Shown here piece by piece: positions 11,200 through 24,806 of a DNA stretch of 54,129 nt. Made by a program: the position numbers and the translations under genes. The notes beneath the pieces are model-generated. The model worked only from the letters and a program-made list of their open reading frames with translations. It was not told the DNA's origin and made no database searches. The stretch is from Xylaria sp. FL1777 (Eukaryota; Ascomycota; Sordariomycetes; Xylariales; Xylariaceae). The stretch is taken from the NCBI GenBank assembly GCA_022578965.1, contig MU400761.1, positions 1-54,129 of the forward strand. Direction: 5' to 3'. Within the stretch, counting starts at the first letter, position 1, and each line of letters starts with the position of its first letter.

Positions 11200-12629
11200 A
11201 TTATTAAAAAAGTTTAATAAAGCAAAAGCAGCTAATATAATATATTTATAGCTTTATGCTTTAGTACTAAGTATTTAATTATTAAAGCTTATGCTTTATT
11301 TAAAACTAATGCTGCATTTTTTATTTTAAAAATTTATAAGCTATAGTATAAATTTTAAAACATAAATATAATATACTAAAGGTTTGCTTAAATATAAATA
11401 AGTAAAACTAAAGCTTTTTAATAAATTTTTAACAAAAAAAAAAAACTATAATGTTTATATTATTATTAATACTAAGAATTATATATGCTAAAGATTAAAC
11501 TTAGCAAAAAAAAAACAAATATATAACGTTTATATATATTATAAAGCTTTTTTTAGTAATAAATTTAAAAATATGCTTTTTATATAGTTAAGCTTTAAAA
11601 TAAACTTTAATATAAGTTTTGCAAGCTTTAATGTTATTATTATAAGCAATTTTTATTTAAAAGCTAGCTTTTTAAACACTACAAAATATGCTTTTTGCTT
11701 TATAAAATATATTGCTAAATATATATTATTGCTTAAATTTCTTTTTAATTATTATAAATTTAGCATTTTTTTTGTTATTTAATTTAATTATTAGCTTATT
11801 TATTATATTATTTTTGTTTTTAAGATTATGCTTTTTTTTACGCATTTTTTCTTTTTTTTAAGCGTTAAATTAGCTACTATTTAATATTATAAACTTTTTT
11901 TTGCTTGCTTGTTTTTTATTAAAATGCTTAATAATACATTTAATAAGCGCATTATTTTTTTATATATAGTTTATATAAGCAATATAAACAATAAAATCTT
12001 TATATTTAAAAATATATTTTTATTAATATATTAATACTTTTTCCTGTTTAATTTTAAAAATAATATTATAAATACTTTATTTAGTTTAATTTTAAAAGTA
12101 ATTTATGTTTATAAAGTAATAATTATAAGCTTTAATAACATTAATAATATATATTTTTATAGCTATTTAAACCTTTTTAAAGCGCTTATTATTACTATTA
12201 ATATAAAGAATTATAGCTACTTTATTTTAGTATTAAAAAAAACGTTTATATAAGTTTTTTAAACATATAAAAGCTATATTATATAGTTTAATACTACTAA
12301 GCATATTAATTATATGCTAAATATAAAAAAATAAAGCTTTAAATAGCTAAGCATGCTTTTAAAGTTTAATTTTTATAATTAATTTTAATTAAAGCTTAAA
12401 GTTATTAAAATTATAGTTGCTTATTAATACGTATAATAATAAAAATAAGTTATAAACTATAAAAAAGATTTTATATTGCAGAAATATGTAATATTATAAA
12501 TTTTTTTTATTAATTATTTTTTTTAAAACCTTAATAAAAAAAAATAAATTAGCAACGCGTTTTTTTTTATAATTATTAAAGTACTTTATATGTATTTATA
12601 TAAGTAGCTAAAAAAAAAAAATTGCATTA
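11200..12629. other. AT-rich decayed non-coding stretch
   Basis: No gene, RNA or ordered repeat found. TTTAAAGCTTT-type steps and short A/T runs only. A small T-rich part around 11820-11900 contains ACGCATTTTTTC and AAGCGTT. Probably old decayed repeat sequence without a second copy in this window. Confidence 0.55.
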
Positions 12630-12930
12630 CTATAAAAGCTTTTAAGCTAAAATAATTAATAGCTTTTTTTTGTTTTAAATATAAATATAAATAAAATATT
12701 GCTTAATAAAATGCTATTATAAAGCAAACAAACATAAATTTATTATTTGCATAAAATGCTGCTAAAAAAAAAACAATATATATATTTTAAACATTATACT
12801 TAAAAAAAACAGTAGTTTTAAGCATTAAATAGCTTTAAACATAATAAATATATTAATAAAAAAATTTATGCTTTAATACTAAACAAACAATGCTATATAT
12901 TGCAGTTTTAAAATATTTTATAAAAAACTA
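12630..12930. repeat. R3 repeat, stand-alone copy
   Basis: About 300 bp match 18962-19268 and 53681-53983 in the same orientation, sharing blocks such as TAATAGCTTTTTTTTGTTTT, AATGCTATTATAAAGCAA and TACTAAACAAACAATGCTAT. Differences are mainly transitions plus small run-length changes. Outside these limits it does not match the R2 copies. It is therefore either a separate small element that also sits inside R2, or a solo end piece of R2. Confidence 0.85.
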
Positions 12931-13530
12931 TAAAACTTGTTATAAAAGTTAACCTTTTTAATACTATTTTAATAAAACCTTTAAAAGCATTACATTTTTA
13001 TTTTTTAAACTTTTATATTATTTATATGTTTTTTAAAACAATTATTTATATTTATAAAACTTATTATAAAACTTTTAAATAAAGCTAAATATATTAACTA
13101 CATTTTTAATTTATTTATTATTTATTTATAGCTAATTTTTTTACGTAAGCTTAAATAGCTATATTAGTTATTATTTGCTTTTATATACTTAAATATATTT
13201 TTGTTTTTGCTTTTTTTTTTTTTTGGCTATTATATATATATTTTATTTACTTTTAAATACTTTTGTTTAATATGCTTAAACAAAAAACTACAATAGTTCT
13301 GTTTTAATTTTTGCGTTTATATATAATTTTTAAAAAGTTATATATTAGCAGTAAAAACAAGCTTTTTTTATAGTAGCTATTACTTTAGTTATTATATTTA
13401 TATAACTTGCTGCTATTTTAAAATTGCGCAAAAATAATTAGCTATATATAAAAAATTAATGCTATTAGTATATAAAGCTTGTAGTACTTTAGCTATAGTT
13501 TTTTTTGCTACTTTTAAATATTATTATAAT
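12931..13530. other. AT-rich decayed non-coding stretch
   Basis: No gene seen. A T run with GG at 13206-13227 and a retained TGCGCAAAAA near 13426 are the only departures from background. Confidence 0.5.
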
Positions 13531-13854
13531 ATATGCTTTTTTATAAAGATTATACGCTAAAATACCTTTTTTTTTAAAGCTTTAAAACTATAAGCTAAGC
13601 AATAGTATAACGTATGCTTTTTTATAAAAATTATGCATTAAAATACTTTTTTTTTTAAAGCTTTAAAACTATAAGCTAAACAATAATATAATGTATGCTT
13701 TTTTACAAAAATTATGCGCTAAAATACTTTTTTTTTTAAAGCTTTAAAACTATAAGTTAAGCAATAATATAATATACGCTTTTTTACAAAAATTATATAT
13801 TAAAATACTTTTTTTTTTAAAGCTTTAAAACTATAAGCTAAGCAATAGCTTTAC
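13531..13854. repeat. 81-bp tandem repeat, four units
   Basis: Units start at equivalent bases 13535, 13616, 13697 and 13778. Each carries GCTTTTTTATAAAAATTAT, AAAATACTTTTTTTTTT and AAAGCTTTAAAACTATAAG. The minus strand is open through each unit in the same frame (27 codons; shared residues LAYSFKALKKKVF and FIKKH or FVKKH), except for one TAG or TAA codon at the same place in all four units. Next to it, one codon reads CGT, TGC, CGC and TAT in the four units. This looks like a former in-frame protein repeat in which a Gln codon preceded by T was lost in every unit. Confidence 0.85.
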
Positions 13855-14050
13855 TTTTGCGCTTATTTGCTTAACTTTTAAATATAATACAAATAAGTTT
13901 ATTATTAAAAAGTATGTTATTTTAAGCAAACCTATTAATAATAAACTTAAACTAAAGCTTTTTTATATTATAAGCTAGCTTAATTTATTTAGTATACGTA
14001 TTGCTATTTTAGCTATTAAAATATTTAATTATATATTACTACAAACTTTA

Positions 14051-14218
14051 AAAAATTAAAAGTATAAATATTTTTTAAAAAAAAATAAAAAAAAGGAAAA
14101 ATATATAATAACTAATAAAAAAAAGCAAAAAAAAAAAGCTAAAGCTTGTATAGCTTTTATACTAAAAATAAAAACAAAAACGTTAATACTTTTTACGCTA
14201 AAGCAAAAAAAGCGCAAA
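14051..14218. repeat. R4 repeat, copy 1
   Basis: Matches 15479-15648 in the same orientation: AAAATTAAAAGTATAAATAT at the start and AAGCTAAAGYTTGTAYAGCT and TTAATACTTTTTAYGCTAAA further on. Differences are transitions plus a change in the central A run (14079-14100), where copy 1 keeps AAGGAAAA. Class unknown. Confidence 0.8.
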
Positions 14219-14540
14219 AAAAATAAAACTAGCTAAAGTTAAACAAAAGTAAAGCAGCTATAAAAACAAAAGCTATTATTGTAAAAATATACGTGCTATA
14301 TATATTTAGTAAGCTTAATAATACTTTTAACCTTTTAATTTAGCAGCTAGTAAAAATAGCAAATTTTCTAAAAGTATTATTTAACTAAATAAATATTTTT
14401 AACTTTATTAAATTAAAAACTTTAATAATTTACTTAAATTGCTTATATATATATAAATATTTTTTAATGCTTTTTAACGCTAGTAAATTATATTTAAAAT
14501 AATATTTATTAACAAAAAATGTTTATAGTGCTATTATATA

Positions 14541-14645
14541 AAGTATAATTGCTAGCATATATTTACTTTAAAAAAAACAATAAAGCTAATACTACAATAT
14601 AATTACTAATATTTGCTTTAAATAAAACAATAAAGCTAATATTGC
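14541..14645. repeat. 50-bp tandem duplication
   Basis: ATTTACTTTAAAAAAAACAA (14561) recurs as ATTTGCTTTAAATAAAACAA (14611), each followed by TAAAGCTAATA. Two units with an exact 50-bp period. No coding or structural role is apparent. Confidence 0.7.
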
Positions 14646-15478
14646 AGCGCTTTTTTTTTATAAAAAAGGTTTGCAAAAACTACGCTTATAACTATTTATT
14701 AGTAAACAAACTTTTAAGCTTTTATTTAACTAAAATAAAAAATTTTTTAATATGTTTATAAGCTAATATATTACGTTTAAATATTTTTTTAGCTAAAACG
14801 TTTTATAGTTTAAAAAGTATAAAATTTTTTTAAGCTAAAAACATTTAATTTAAATTGCGTTATGTTTAAAAAAAGCGCTTTTATTATTTTTTGCTATAAA
14901 CTAACAGCAAAAAAATAATAATAACTTGCTTGCTTTAATTATAGTTTGCTTAATATTAATTAGTATTATATAAAGTAGCTATAACTATAATTTTTTTTAT
15001 AATATTAATAATATGCTTTTTTAAGCTAAAAATAGCAAAAAGTTTTTAAAAAATACTTTATAATAATAAATATTAAATTAATATAGTAATAATTTATAAA
15101 ACAACACTTAAAAAAACTATAAAAAAAAAACATTAAGCATTACTTTTATAGTTTTTAGAAATAATTAAAACAAAAAAAAAAGCTAAGTAAGCATACTACA
15201 AGTTTTAAAGCAAAAAAACAAAAGCAACATAATAAACACTTAAAAAAAAAGCACTTAAAAAAAAAAAAAAAAAAAAAAGCCCTTAGTTATAAAATAAAAC
15301 AAGCATAAAAGCATAGCTAAAAGCAAACGCTTGCAAAAGCATTTAAAAACTTTAAATTGCTATAAAGCTTAGCTAAATAAGCTAAGTTAGCTTATAAGCT
15401 AGCTTTAAAAGTTATAGCAATTTTACTGCTAAAACAAATAAAAAGCAAGCTTTTTTTTGCTAATACTTTTAAAAAAAA

Positions 15479-15499
15479 AAAAATTAAAAGTATAAATAT

Positions 15500-15530
<31 letters not shown>

Positions 15531-15648
15531 CGTATAGCAGTTAATAAAAAAAAGCAAAAAAAAAAAGCTAAAGTTTGTACAGCTTTTATACTAAAAACAA
15601 AAAAACAAAAACATTAATACTTTTTATGCTAAAGCAAAAAAAGCATAA
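15479..15648. repeat. R4 repeat, copy 2
   Basis: Second copy of the segment at 14051-14218. Its central A run is longer and uninterrupted (about 15506-15530) where the other copy has GG. Immediately downstream a small hairpin (arms 15667-15677 and 15693-15703, AAAGCTTGCTT) follows. Confidence 0.8.
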
Positions 15649-16282
15649 ATAATTAAGCAAAGCAAAAAAGCTTGCTTGTTAGCTTATATAATAAGCAAGC
15701 TTTAATAAAAATAAGCTAGCTAATATTTTTTTATTGCTTACTAAAATAAATAAGCTATTATTGTTAATTTTTAAAAAAAAGTTAGCATAAGCTATAATAA
15801 ATTTAAATAATTTAAAAGAAACTAATATAAATTAAGCTACTAATATAGCTAAACAAAAACAGTTTTTAAGCAGTAATAAGCATAATAGTAATTTTTAAAT
15901 TATTAAAAACTTAAGCAAGCTAAATAAAAGCATTGCTAATTTGCTTATAACAGCTTAAAATAAAACTTATGTTTTGTTTAAAACTAATATTGCTTTTTTT
16001 TGTTATATATTATATTTTCTTACTTTTTAAACTTTTAAATTGTTTATATGTTTTAAATTGTATTAAAAATTTAATTTTATGCGCTTATTTATAGCTAACT
16101 AAAGTACTTAAAATTACAAAGTATATAATTAGCTTTTTTTAAAAAAACTAACTGCATTAAATTATTACGTTTTTTCTTTTTTTTTGTTTTTGATCTTTTA
16201 TTATTGTTTTATTTTGTTTTATTTATTATAATGTTAATATAAGCTTTTTTTTTTTATTACTTTATAATACAAAAAACTTTTA

Positions 16283-16500
16283 GCTATAATAATAGTAATT
16301 ACTTAATAAAATAACAATATAATAAATAACAATAGTAATTATTTAACAATTTAGTAATTATAGCAATTATTTAATAAAACAATAATAATAATAATTATTT
16401 AATAATATAATAATTATAGCAGTTAGTATATAAAACAGTAATTATAGCAGTTAATAAACAATATAATAATTATAGCAGTTATAAAACAATAAAAAAAAAA
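16283..16500. repeat. TAATTATAGCAGTTA satellite, locus 1
   Basis: Irregular repeats of TAATTATAGCAGTTA and TTAATAATATAA, with ATA/AAT trinucleotide runs. It ends in TAGCAATTTTTAGTAAAAAA just before R2a. Loci at 42515-42655 and 44190-44365 carry the same motifs, and the last ends in the same TTTTTAGTAAAAAA sequence. A simple dispersed satellite. Confidence 0.7.
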
Positions 16501-17507
16501 TAGCAATTTTTAGTAAAAAAAAAATACTAAATATATAAGTATAAATAATAGCTATAATAAATACGTAAGAAAATAGCGCTTGCTTAAAACAAAAGTTTTT
16601 TAAGAACTAATCTATGTTTAAAATAAATAAAAAGCAAAAAGTATATAGTAAAAACGCTTTATATATTTTATATATTTAATGCTTCCTTTAAAAAAAACGC
16701 TTTTTAGTAAAACGTTAGCAAAAAAAAAAATACAAAAAAGTAGTATTAATAGCGCTATATATTATATAAAAAAAAGCAATACGTAGTGTTGCTTTAAAAA
16801 AAAAAAAATCAAGTAAGCATATGTTTATTATTATAAATATATTGCTTATATAGTGCTTTAGCTAAAATTTAAACCTAGATTTTTTTATAAGTAGTAATAT
16901 ATGTTATTATTACATTATTAAAGCAAAAAAAACAATGCAGTAAGCTTAATCTTTTTAGTTAGTTGTTTATATAGTATTTTAAAGCGTATTAATAAATATA
17001 TGCTTTAGTTTAATAATAACTTTTTTATATTTTATTATTAGTTCTAAACATATTTATTAGTTTATAGTAATAAATGTTATTTTTAGTGCAGTAAAGCATG
17101 CAAGTTTTTATTGCAGTATAAAGTACAAAATATATGCGCTTTTTTTGCATAATAAGCGCTGTTTTGCTTTATAACTAGTTTTAAAAAACCTTTTTAAGTT
17201 TTATTTTAATATTTATATATATACTTAATATATAATATAGTTAAGCTTAGTATGCTTGTTTTACTATTTTTATATTTTTATAAGCTATAATTTATTAATA
17301 ATAGTATTAATATGCTTGTTTTATTACGTGCTATAGTAATAGTAAACATTTATTTTTTTTATATTATAAACGCTATAAAGCAAAAAAGCAACGTTTATAG
17401 TAGTTTTGCTAAGTAATAATATATTAAATAATTTAGCGAAGCATTAAATATAAAAAAACTTTTTAAAGCTACGTTTTTTTTTAAAGCTATGTTTTTTTTT
17501 AGTATAA

Positions 17508-17640
17508 ACTTTTCTTTTTTTTTTTTTTTAGCTCTGTTTTTTTTTTTTTTCTTTTTTTTTCTTTTTTTTCGCTTTTTTTTTTTATTTTTTTGATTTTTTT
17601 TCTTTTTTTTTCCCTTTTTTTTTTGCTTTACATTTTGCTG
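17508..17640. repeat. Polypyrimidine tract in R2a
   Basis: T runs with C and a few other bases (TTCTTTTTTTT, TCGCTTT, TCCCTTT). The equivalent tract in R2b (about 52089-52290) is longer and its T runs are purer. Strand asymmetry is strong: almost no A over 130 bases. Confidence 0.75.
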
Positions 17641-18961
17641 CTATAAACTTTTTTTTTTTTATTAGCACTTTACCTTTTTTTTTAGTTGCTTTTTTTATTA
17701 TATACTAACTTTTTTTAAAACAAAAACTTGCTTAATTTATACTTTATAGCTGTTTTTATAGCTTGCTAATTTATTAACTGCATTAAAGTTCTAATTAATA
17801 CTTACTGCTTTTATTAGCGCTTTAAATATTTTAATAATACTAAAAAGCTATTATATTATAACATATAAATTTATATAGCGTGCTAAATTTGCGTTTTATA
17901 AAAATAAGCCATTATAAACCTTATAAAAAAACTTTTTATAACTAATATTTAAAAACTTACTTTTTGCTTACAAAACAATAGTTATATATTTAACATAAAA
18001 TGCTTTTAAAAAGTATATAGTTATTTCTTTATTATATGCTTTTAACTAATAAAAGCACTTAAAAGTTTAGCTTTTGCTAAAACATAACAAATAAAGCAGT
18101 TTGCTTTATAAGCTATATATTAATTGCTTGCGCTAAAAATCTAATAAACTATATAGCACTAAGTTTATTATTAATATAATTAAAACTTTTGCTAAAAAAG
18201 TTTAACTAAAAGCAAAATATACTAACTTTTTGTTTTTTATAGCAAGCTTAACTATATAATATAATATAAAAAGCGCTACGTTTTTACTGCTGTTTTAAAA
18301 ACTATAACGCTACTTATACTATATAACTTCATGCTATAGAAAATTAAATTAAATAAATAATTATAAAAACATTAAGCTTGCATTACAAAATGTATAAAAA
18401 ACGTAGTAAAACAAAAAAAAAAAACTTTGTAAGTTCTTAAGTATACAGTAAGCTTTTAAAGCTATAAAGTTATGTTGTTTTTTCAAAAAAAAAGAGCTAA
18501 AGCTGCTTTTTTTTTAATTTGCTACGTTTATAAAAATTTTCTTGCTTTATTATAACGCAATATAAATATGTTTTACTATTTTTTTATGTATATTATAATA
18601 GCGCAGTTAATTTATTATAGCTTTATATATTTTTTTCTATAGTACTGCTTAAAAAAAAAAAAACAAAACAAAACATACTAAAAACTTATAATGCATTATA
18701 ACGCTATAATAGAAAAATTAAAATTTAAAGCTATAAAATAACAAAAAAACAAAAAAAACCGATTTGTAGCAAAAACGTTTTATTTTTTATAAATGTTTTT
18801 TTTTTTTTTATATATAAATAAGAAAAAAAAAAAGTTAAGTTTTCTAAGTTACGTAAATTTTGCATTTTTTTTATTTTTACTTTTATTACTACTTTTTTTT
18901 TTTTATTTATTAAACTACATTACTAAACTATACTATTAAACAATATATATAATTTTTAGTA

Positions 18962-19268
18962 CTACAGAAGCTTTTTAGCTAAAATAATAAATAGCTTTTT
19001 TTTTTTTGTTTTAAATATAAATAAAGATAAAATATTGCCTAATAAAATGCAGTTATAAAGCAAGCAAACATAAACTTGCTATTTATACAAAATACTGCTA
19101 AAAAAAAAAAATAACACGCATGCTTTAAACATTATACCTAAGAAAAATAGTAGCTTTAAGTATTAAGTAGCGCTAAACATAATAAGTATATAAATAAAAA
19201 AACTTATGTCTTTATACTAAACAAACAATATTATATACTATAGTTTTATAATACTTTATAAAAAACTA
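18962..19268. repeat. R3 repeat inside R2a
   Basis: Second copy of the 0.3-kb repeat at 12630-12930. It is less decayed at places (ATTGCCTAATAAAATGCAG, CATTATACCTAAGAAAAATAG) than the stand-alone copy, where the same positions read T or A. Confidence 0.85.
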
Positions 19269-19430
19269 CTGTTTTGTTTTAAATATAAAAAAAACAGTTA
19301 CTTTTTAAATAGTAATAAATAGCTATTTTTTAAATAGTAATAAATTATTTTATTTAATTAAGCTTAATTATTATTAAAATAAATAAACATAGTATACTTT
19401 ATACTTTTTAAGCTATATATATTACTTATT

Positions 19431-22400
19431 TTTTTTAACTTTTAGGTTATTTTTTTTATTTTTAGTTATTTTAAATATATTATTTTACTTGCTATATTAT
19501 ATACTTTTTTATACTTTTAACAATTGTTTTGTTTTTTTTTTTTTTTTTTTTTTCTTTTTTTTCTTTTTTGTTTTTTTTTCCTTTGTTTTTTTTTGGTTAT
19601 TTTTTTTTCTTCTTTATAATTCCTTCTTTTTTAAGCATATGTAATAAAATAGCCATATTAGCTAATTTATCTCTTTTTTTGCTTACTTAACCTTTTTCTT
19701 TAGTTTTGCTAGCAATAAATTTATTGCTTTAAAATTTATAAACTTTAAAACATTATATATTAAAACGCTTAACGTTTTTTTAAAAGCTTGCTAAAACTAA
19801 GAACTATTTGGTTTTATAGTTAATTTAGTTATTTTATAAACTAATATACTTTTATAATTATAGTTTTTTAAAATCTGCGTTTTTTAAAATTATTGCTATT
19901 GCTTATGCTACTTTTATTAATTACAAAAGTTTTAAAGCAACTTATAATTAAAGCAACTTAAATAAAACTGCAGCTTTTGCTTAAAAAATATAGTGCTAAC
20001 TAATTAATACTACTACTTTATTTCTTTAGTTTTAGTATGCCTTTTTTTATAAGCAGCAGTTATTATTGTGTTTTTACTAAAAAAAATAAGCTTAAATGCT
20101 ATTAAAGCATAAAAAGCAAGCTTTAAAAAGCATTAATAATTAATAAAAGAATTAGTGCTACTTTTTGTATTTTTTTATTATGTTTTTTTGCTTTATTATA
20201 ACTGCTTAATAGCTTTACGTTTTTTGTTACTAAACAAAAGCGCAAATTATAGCTTTAATAAAATTAGCGCAATTTATAGTAGCTTTTACTTTTTTGTTAC
20301 AAAAAGCTACTTATATACTATAGCAATAAAACGTTTTTTTTTTTTTATAAAGTTTTTTTGTTATGCTTTAGCTAACTTAACTTTTTAATAAATATTAATA
20401 GCTTTTTTTTTTTTAGCAAAACTAGCATACTATAGCAAGCTTTACTATTATAGCTTTTGTTTAGTAAAAACTTTAATGCTTATAAATAAAAAATAACAGC
20501 GTTACTAAGTTAGCTATTATGCTTAGCTTGCTTACTTTTATAGCTATAATTATATAATTGCTAAAAAGCTTTTATGCTTAAAGTTAGTTTAGCTAAGCTT
20601 AAATAAACATAAAAATTTAACAATACGTTTTTATTATATAGCTATTATAAAGCAATCTTAATAGTATAACTTTTAATAGTTTTTTAGCTTTATTAAAAAA
20701 AAAAGCTAAAAAAGCTATTACACTTAGTACTACTTTAAACTATAAGTTTACTATGCAAATAATAAAAAACTGCTAGCATTACATACTTTTTTGCTATAAG
20801 TTCGCAAAAAGTGCAACGTTATGCTTTAGCTGCTTTTTAAGTTATAAGTTTTTTTATTTATAGTAGCTATAATAATGCTACTATATTATAATAGCTTAAT
20901 AAGCTACATAGTAGCACTTTTAATATATTAACTTATTAAAAACTAAGTTTTTTAAGTATAAAATAAAAGCTAAAGTTAGTAATAAAAATATAAACATAGC
21001 AAAATTGTTTTATATATAAAAAAAAGCAAATTATTAGCACATAATATTTAAGATTTAGCGTTGCTTTTTAAATTTTAAGTTTTAATAAGTATAGCTTTTT
21101 AAATACGCTATAATTTTCTGCTTAAAAATAGCATAGTAGCACGTTTAACAGATTATTACTTAGTATAAAGCTAAAAAAATAAAAGGTTTATAACTAATAT
21201 TTTCTATAATATTATTTCTTTTTGTTTTTTTTTTGTTTTTTTTTTTTTTTTTTTAAAGCAATAGCAATAGTAAAATATAATAATATAATATATAATATAT
21301 ACTACACTACTTATACAAGCAAAAAAAAAAAAAAATACTACTTATTTTTTTTTTAATTTTTATAAAGTTGCTTTTTTTTTTTATAGCTTTTTTTTCTTTT
21401 TTTAGTTAAAGTTCTGCTTTTTTTTAACTTTTATAATACAAAAGCTAAATAACTAAGTAATTTAACATTAAATCGTATAAGCTTATTTAGCTTTTTATAG
21501 TTTTACATTTTTATAAAAAGCATAATATAATGTTTACATTATAGCTTATGCTGCTTTTTTTTTAAAGCAAAGCTTAGCAATATCTTTTTAATTTTTAACT
21601 AGCTAAAAAAAAAACAAAGCAAAAAACGTATAGCTAATAATTACTTTGTTTTTGTTAAGTTTTAGCTTATAAAGTTTATTTTGTTTTTTTAGCATATATA
21701 TTATAAAAAAATAAAGCAATAAGCTATTTATAGTATGTTTTATTTTACGTACTAAGTTTTTTGTTTTTATAGCTTTTTTAGCTTGTTTTTACGTTTTAGT
21801 TTTTTTGGTTTTCTTTTGTTTTTTTTTTCTTTTTTCTTTTTTTTGCCTTTATTTTAAAGCAAGGCATTATAACAAAAATAAAGCAACTTCTACATATAAA
21901 TATAGCAATATAACGCAACATAGTCCGTTTGTAGTTTATATTACGCTTTAAACTTATATATTATAATAAATATTATGTAATAAGTAAAATATACGTTGCT
22001 TTTTTTTTGTTTTTGTAATGTTAAAATGTTGCTAAAACTTAAAGATTTTTTTTTAGTTTTATACTTTAAAAACAAGCTAATTTTAAGCTTTAAATAAACA
22101 TTTATTTTATAAAAAAAGCATTATAGTTTACTAGTATGCTTAAAATTTATAAAAAGTTACTATTGTATATATATATTATATTTAAAAAAAAAATGCTTTT
22201 ATTGCAGCATTATAGTAAATTAGCATATAATATAGTTTTTTTAGCATAAAATAAAAAATAAAAAAAAAATAAAAACTATGCGTTTTTTTACTAATGAATT
22301 GCTTTTTTTAGTGTTTTAATTTAGTTTACAAAACTTTTATAACTTAGTTATACTTTTTATTTTGTTTTGCATATATTTAGCTCTTTAATTTAAGTTACTT

Positions 22401-23201
22401 TTTAGTTAAAATTATTACTGCTTTAATTTTAGCTATAAAAGTAAATGCTTTTTTTTTAAAAACTATAGTATAGCTAAAGCTATATAATATAAGCTTAATA
22501 TTTTTGCTAAATATAAAAAGCATTATAAACTTATAGTTACTTAGTGCTTTTTTATTAATAGTTATATAATAAAAAAAAGCAACATTTATAATATATATTA
22601 AGTATATTTTAATAAAGCTTTTTTTGTTGCTATTTTAGCATTATTAACTTTTGCAACTTTATTTTTTATTTTGCTTTATATTTAATTATTTCTTTTTTTA
22701 TTAGTTCTTTTTTTTTTATTAAAGCAACACTTAAAAGTTAAATATATAATAAAAATATATATTTTAAATATTTTTACTAACTTTTTAATATATAGCTATA
22801 AATCTTTTATAAACTTTTATAAGCTGTTTTATTTTTTTTATATATATATAAATATATTTTTGTAAACAAAAATATAAAAAAAAATAAGCATTTCTTGCAA
22901 TTTATTAACATATAATAATATTATATATTTTTTAATATATTTTAGTTTATATTTTTAACTTTTTTTACGCATATTACTTTTGCTATTTAGCCTTTTTAAT
23001 CAATTAGTTATATTTATGCATTATTGCTAGCATAACTATATATTTTACTGTTTTTAATAATTTATTAATAATATAACATAACAAATTAATATATTTTTTT
23101 TAAAACAGCTTAATAAAACTAGCTATATTTTTTAAACATTATAACTATTATTATTATACTTTAATAGTAATACTTTAATTTATTTATATTTATTTTTTAT
23201 G
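19431..23201. other. AT-rich decayed non-coding stretch
   Basis: Nearly 3.8 kb without a supportable gene. T-rich pyrimidine blocks occur at 19525-19600, 21215-21255 and 21800-21850. The longest plus-strand frame here (20155-20388, 77 codons, beginning at TTG) is rich in F, Y and L and has no second copy or recognisable motif, so it is not called. Confidence 0.55.
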
Positions 23202-23279
23202 TATTATTGCTATTATTACTACTATTATTACTACTATTATTGCTACTAGTACTATTATTACTATTATTATTATTATTTA
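23202..23279. repeat. ATT/ACT trinucleotide microsatellite
   Basis: About 78 bases of TATTAC, TACTAC, TATTGC and TATTAT triplets. The variants differ by C/T at the third place of the triplet, as if a purer TAC-type repeat had been partly converted. Confidence 0.75.
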
Positions 23280-23761
23280 TAACTTTTAGTTTTTATTTAA
23301 TTACTTTTTTTTTTTTTGCTAATTTTAAAAGATTATTATTTTTAATATTTAACTTTAGTTTATTTTATTAATAAACTAAAGTTACTTTTATTTGCTACTA
23401 TAATATGTTGCTAAAAGTCTAAGTAAGTTTTGTTTTTAATGCAAAAAATGTTTTTTAGCAAAAAAAAAACAATAATAAAAACAAAAACAAAAATAATTTT
23501 TTTATTACTTTTATAAATTCTAAAAATAATAACTTTAAAAAATGCAAAACTTTGTTAATTAAATAAGCAAGCTTAGTGCTAATTTATTGTTTTATTAAGT
23601 AATATTACTACAAATAGCTAAAAAAATGCAAAACAAAACTTTTATATAACTATACTATAACTATAAAATTAAAAGCATTATATTTAAAAACGTTAAAAAA
23701 AAAACTAATATTATTTATAACTACTTTATTTTATTTTTGCTTATTATAATAATTACTAAAG

Positions 23762-24034
23762 GTTTTTTAGCTTATATTAATTTATTACTTTATATAAAAA
23801 AAGCTAGCTTAATATTTGCTTAACTGCTTAACATTTGCAAAAACATAAAAAAAGTAATAAAAAATTATAAAATAAATCTTTTTAAGCAAAGCTAAAACTT
23901 TTTTTAGCTTATATTAGTTTATTGCTCTATATAAAAAAAGCTAGCTTAATATTTACTTAGCTACTTAATATTTGCAAAAACATAAAAAAAGTAATAAAAA
24001 ATCGCAAAACAAATCTTTTTAAGTAAAGCTAAAA
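23762..24034. repeat. 137-bp tandem duplication
   Basis: Two units (GCTTATATTA at 23770 and 23907) share TATATAAAAAAAGCTAGCTT, TTGCAAAAACATAAAAAAAG and AAATCTTTTTAAG. Differences are transitions: TTGCTTAACTGC/TTACTTAGCTAC, ATTATAAAATAA/ATCGCAAAACAA. Each unit has the more intact form at different sites, showing independent decay. Confidence 0.8.
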
Positions 24035-24806
24035 CTTAATAATTATTATTAAAAGCTTACTTTAAAAGCTATTAATTTAAAATAAAAATAAACTTTTATT
24101 TATTTTGCTTAAAATAAAAAGTTAATAACATTTTAACTAAGCAACTATATTTTAATATTTTTAGTGCTTTTTAATACTTTATTAAGTAAGCTAGCTTTTT
24201 GCTATAAAACTATACTTAAAAGCTTATAAAGAACTTTAGTAATAGCTTTTTTAATAAATAAAATAAAAACAAAGCAAAAATTTATGTTAAAAAACATAAA
24301 GTGTTTAATTTAATAATATATAACGCTGCTTATATAAAGCAAACCAAAAAACATATAAAATATAATACTAAACATTAAAAGCTTAGTTTGCTACTAATGC
24401 TACTTTTTTTACTAAAATTTACAAATAATTTATTTGTGCTTTTGCTTGCTAACTAAGATTTATTTACTTTAAATAAAAAAGCATAATAAATAAATAACGC
24501 AGATTTTATTAATATTTTATTGCTAAAGCTTAAAGCTATAATTAGCATACTTATTTTATAAACAATTATAATAAAGCTAGCGCTTAAACTTATTACGTAA
24601 AACATGTTTATAGAAATTCTTTTTTTAATGCTTTTAAAAAACTGCTACGAAAATTTTTATGCTGTGTTTTTCTTTAAAAACAGCTTTAGCACTTATGCAT
24701 AAAAAAAGTAGCACTATAACAAGTTATTAAAGTATAGCAAAAAAAAGCAATATTTTTTTATTTTTTAGCACTAAAACGTTAGCCTAAAATGCTTTTGTTA
24801 TTACTA

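Larger units (their letters stand above)
16540..19430. mobile_element. Decayed repeat element R2, copy a
   Basis: Aligns with 51047-54129 (to the window end) in the same orientation, again with mostly C/T and G/A differences, for example TAGCGCTTGCTTAAAAC against TAATGCTTGCTTAAAAC. It contains a polypyrimidine tract (17508-17640) and an R3 copy (18962-19268). The true right end is unknown because the second copy leaves the window while still matching. I see no terminal repeats and recognise no protein domain. Copy a lacks the 60-bp and 78-bp tandem duplications found in copy b. Confidence 0.85.

Noticed and set aside
20155..20388. 77-codon plus-strand open frame
   Set aside because: Begins at TTG, has no recognisable domain and no second copy; expected by chance in 54 kb where CAA, CAG and TGG have been depleted.
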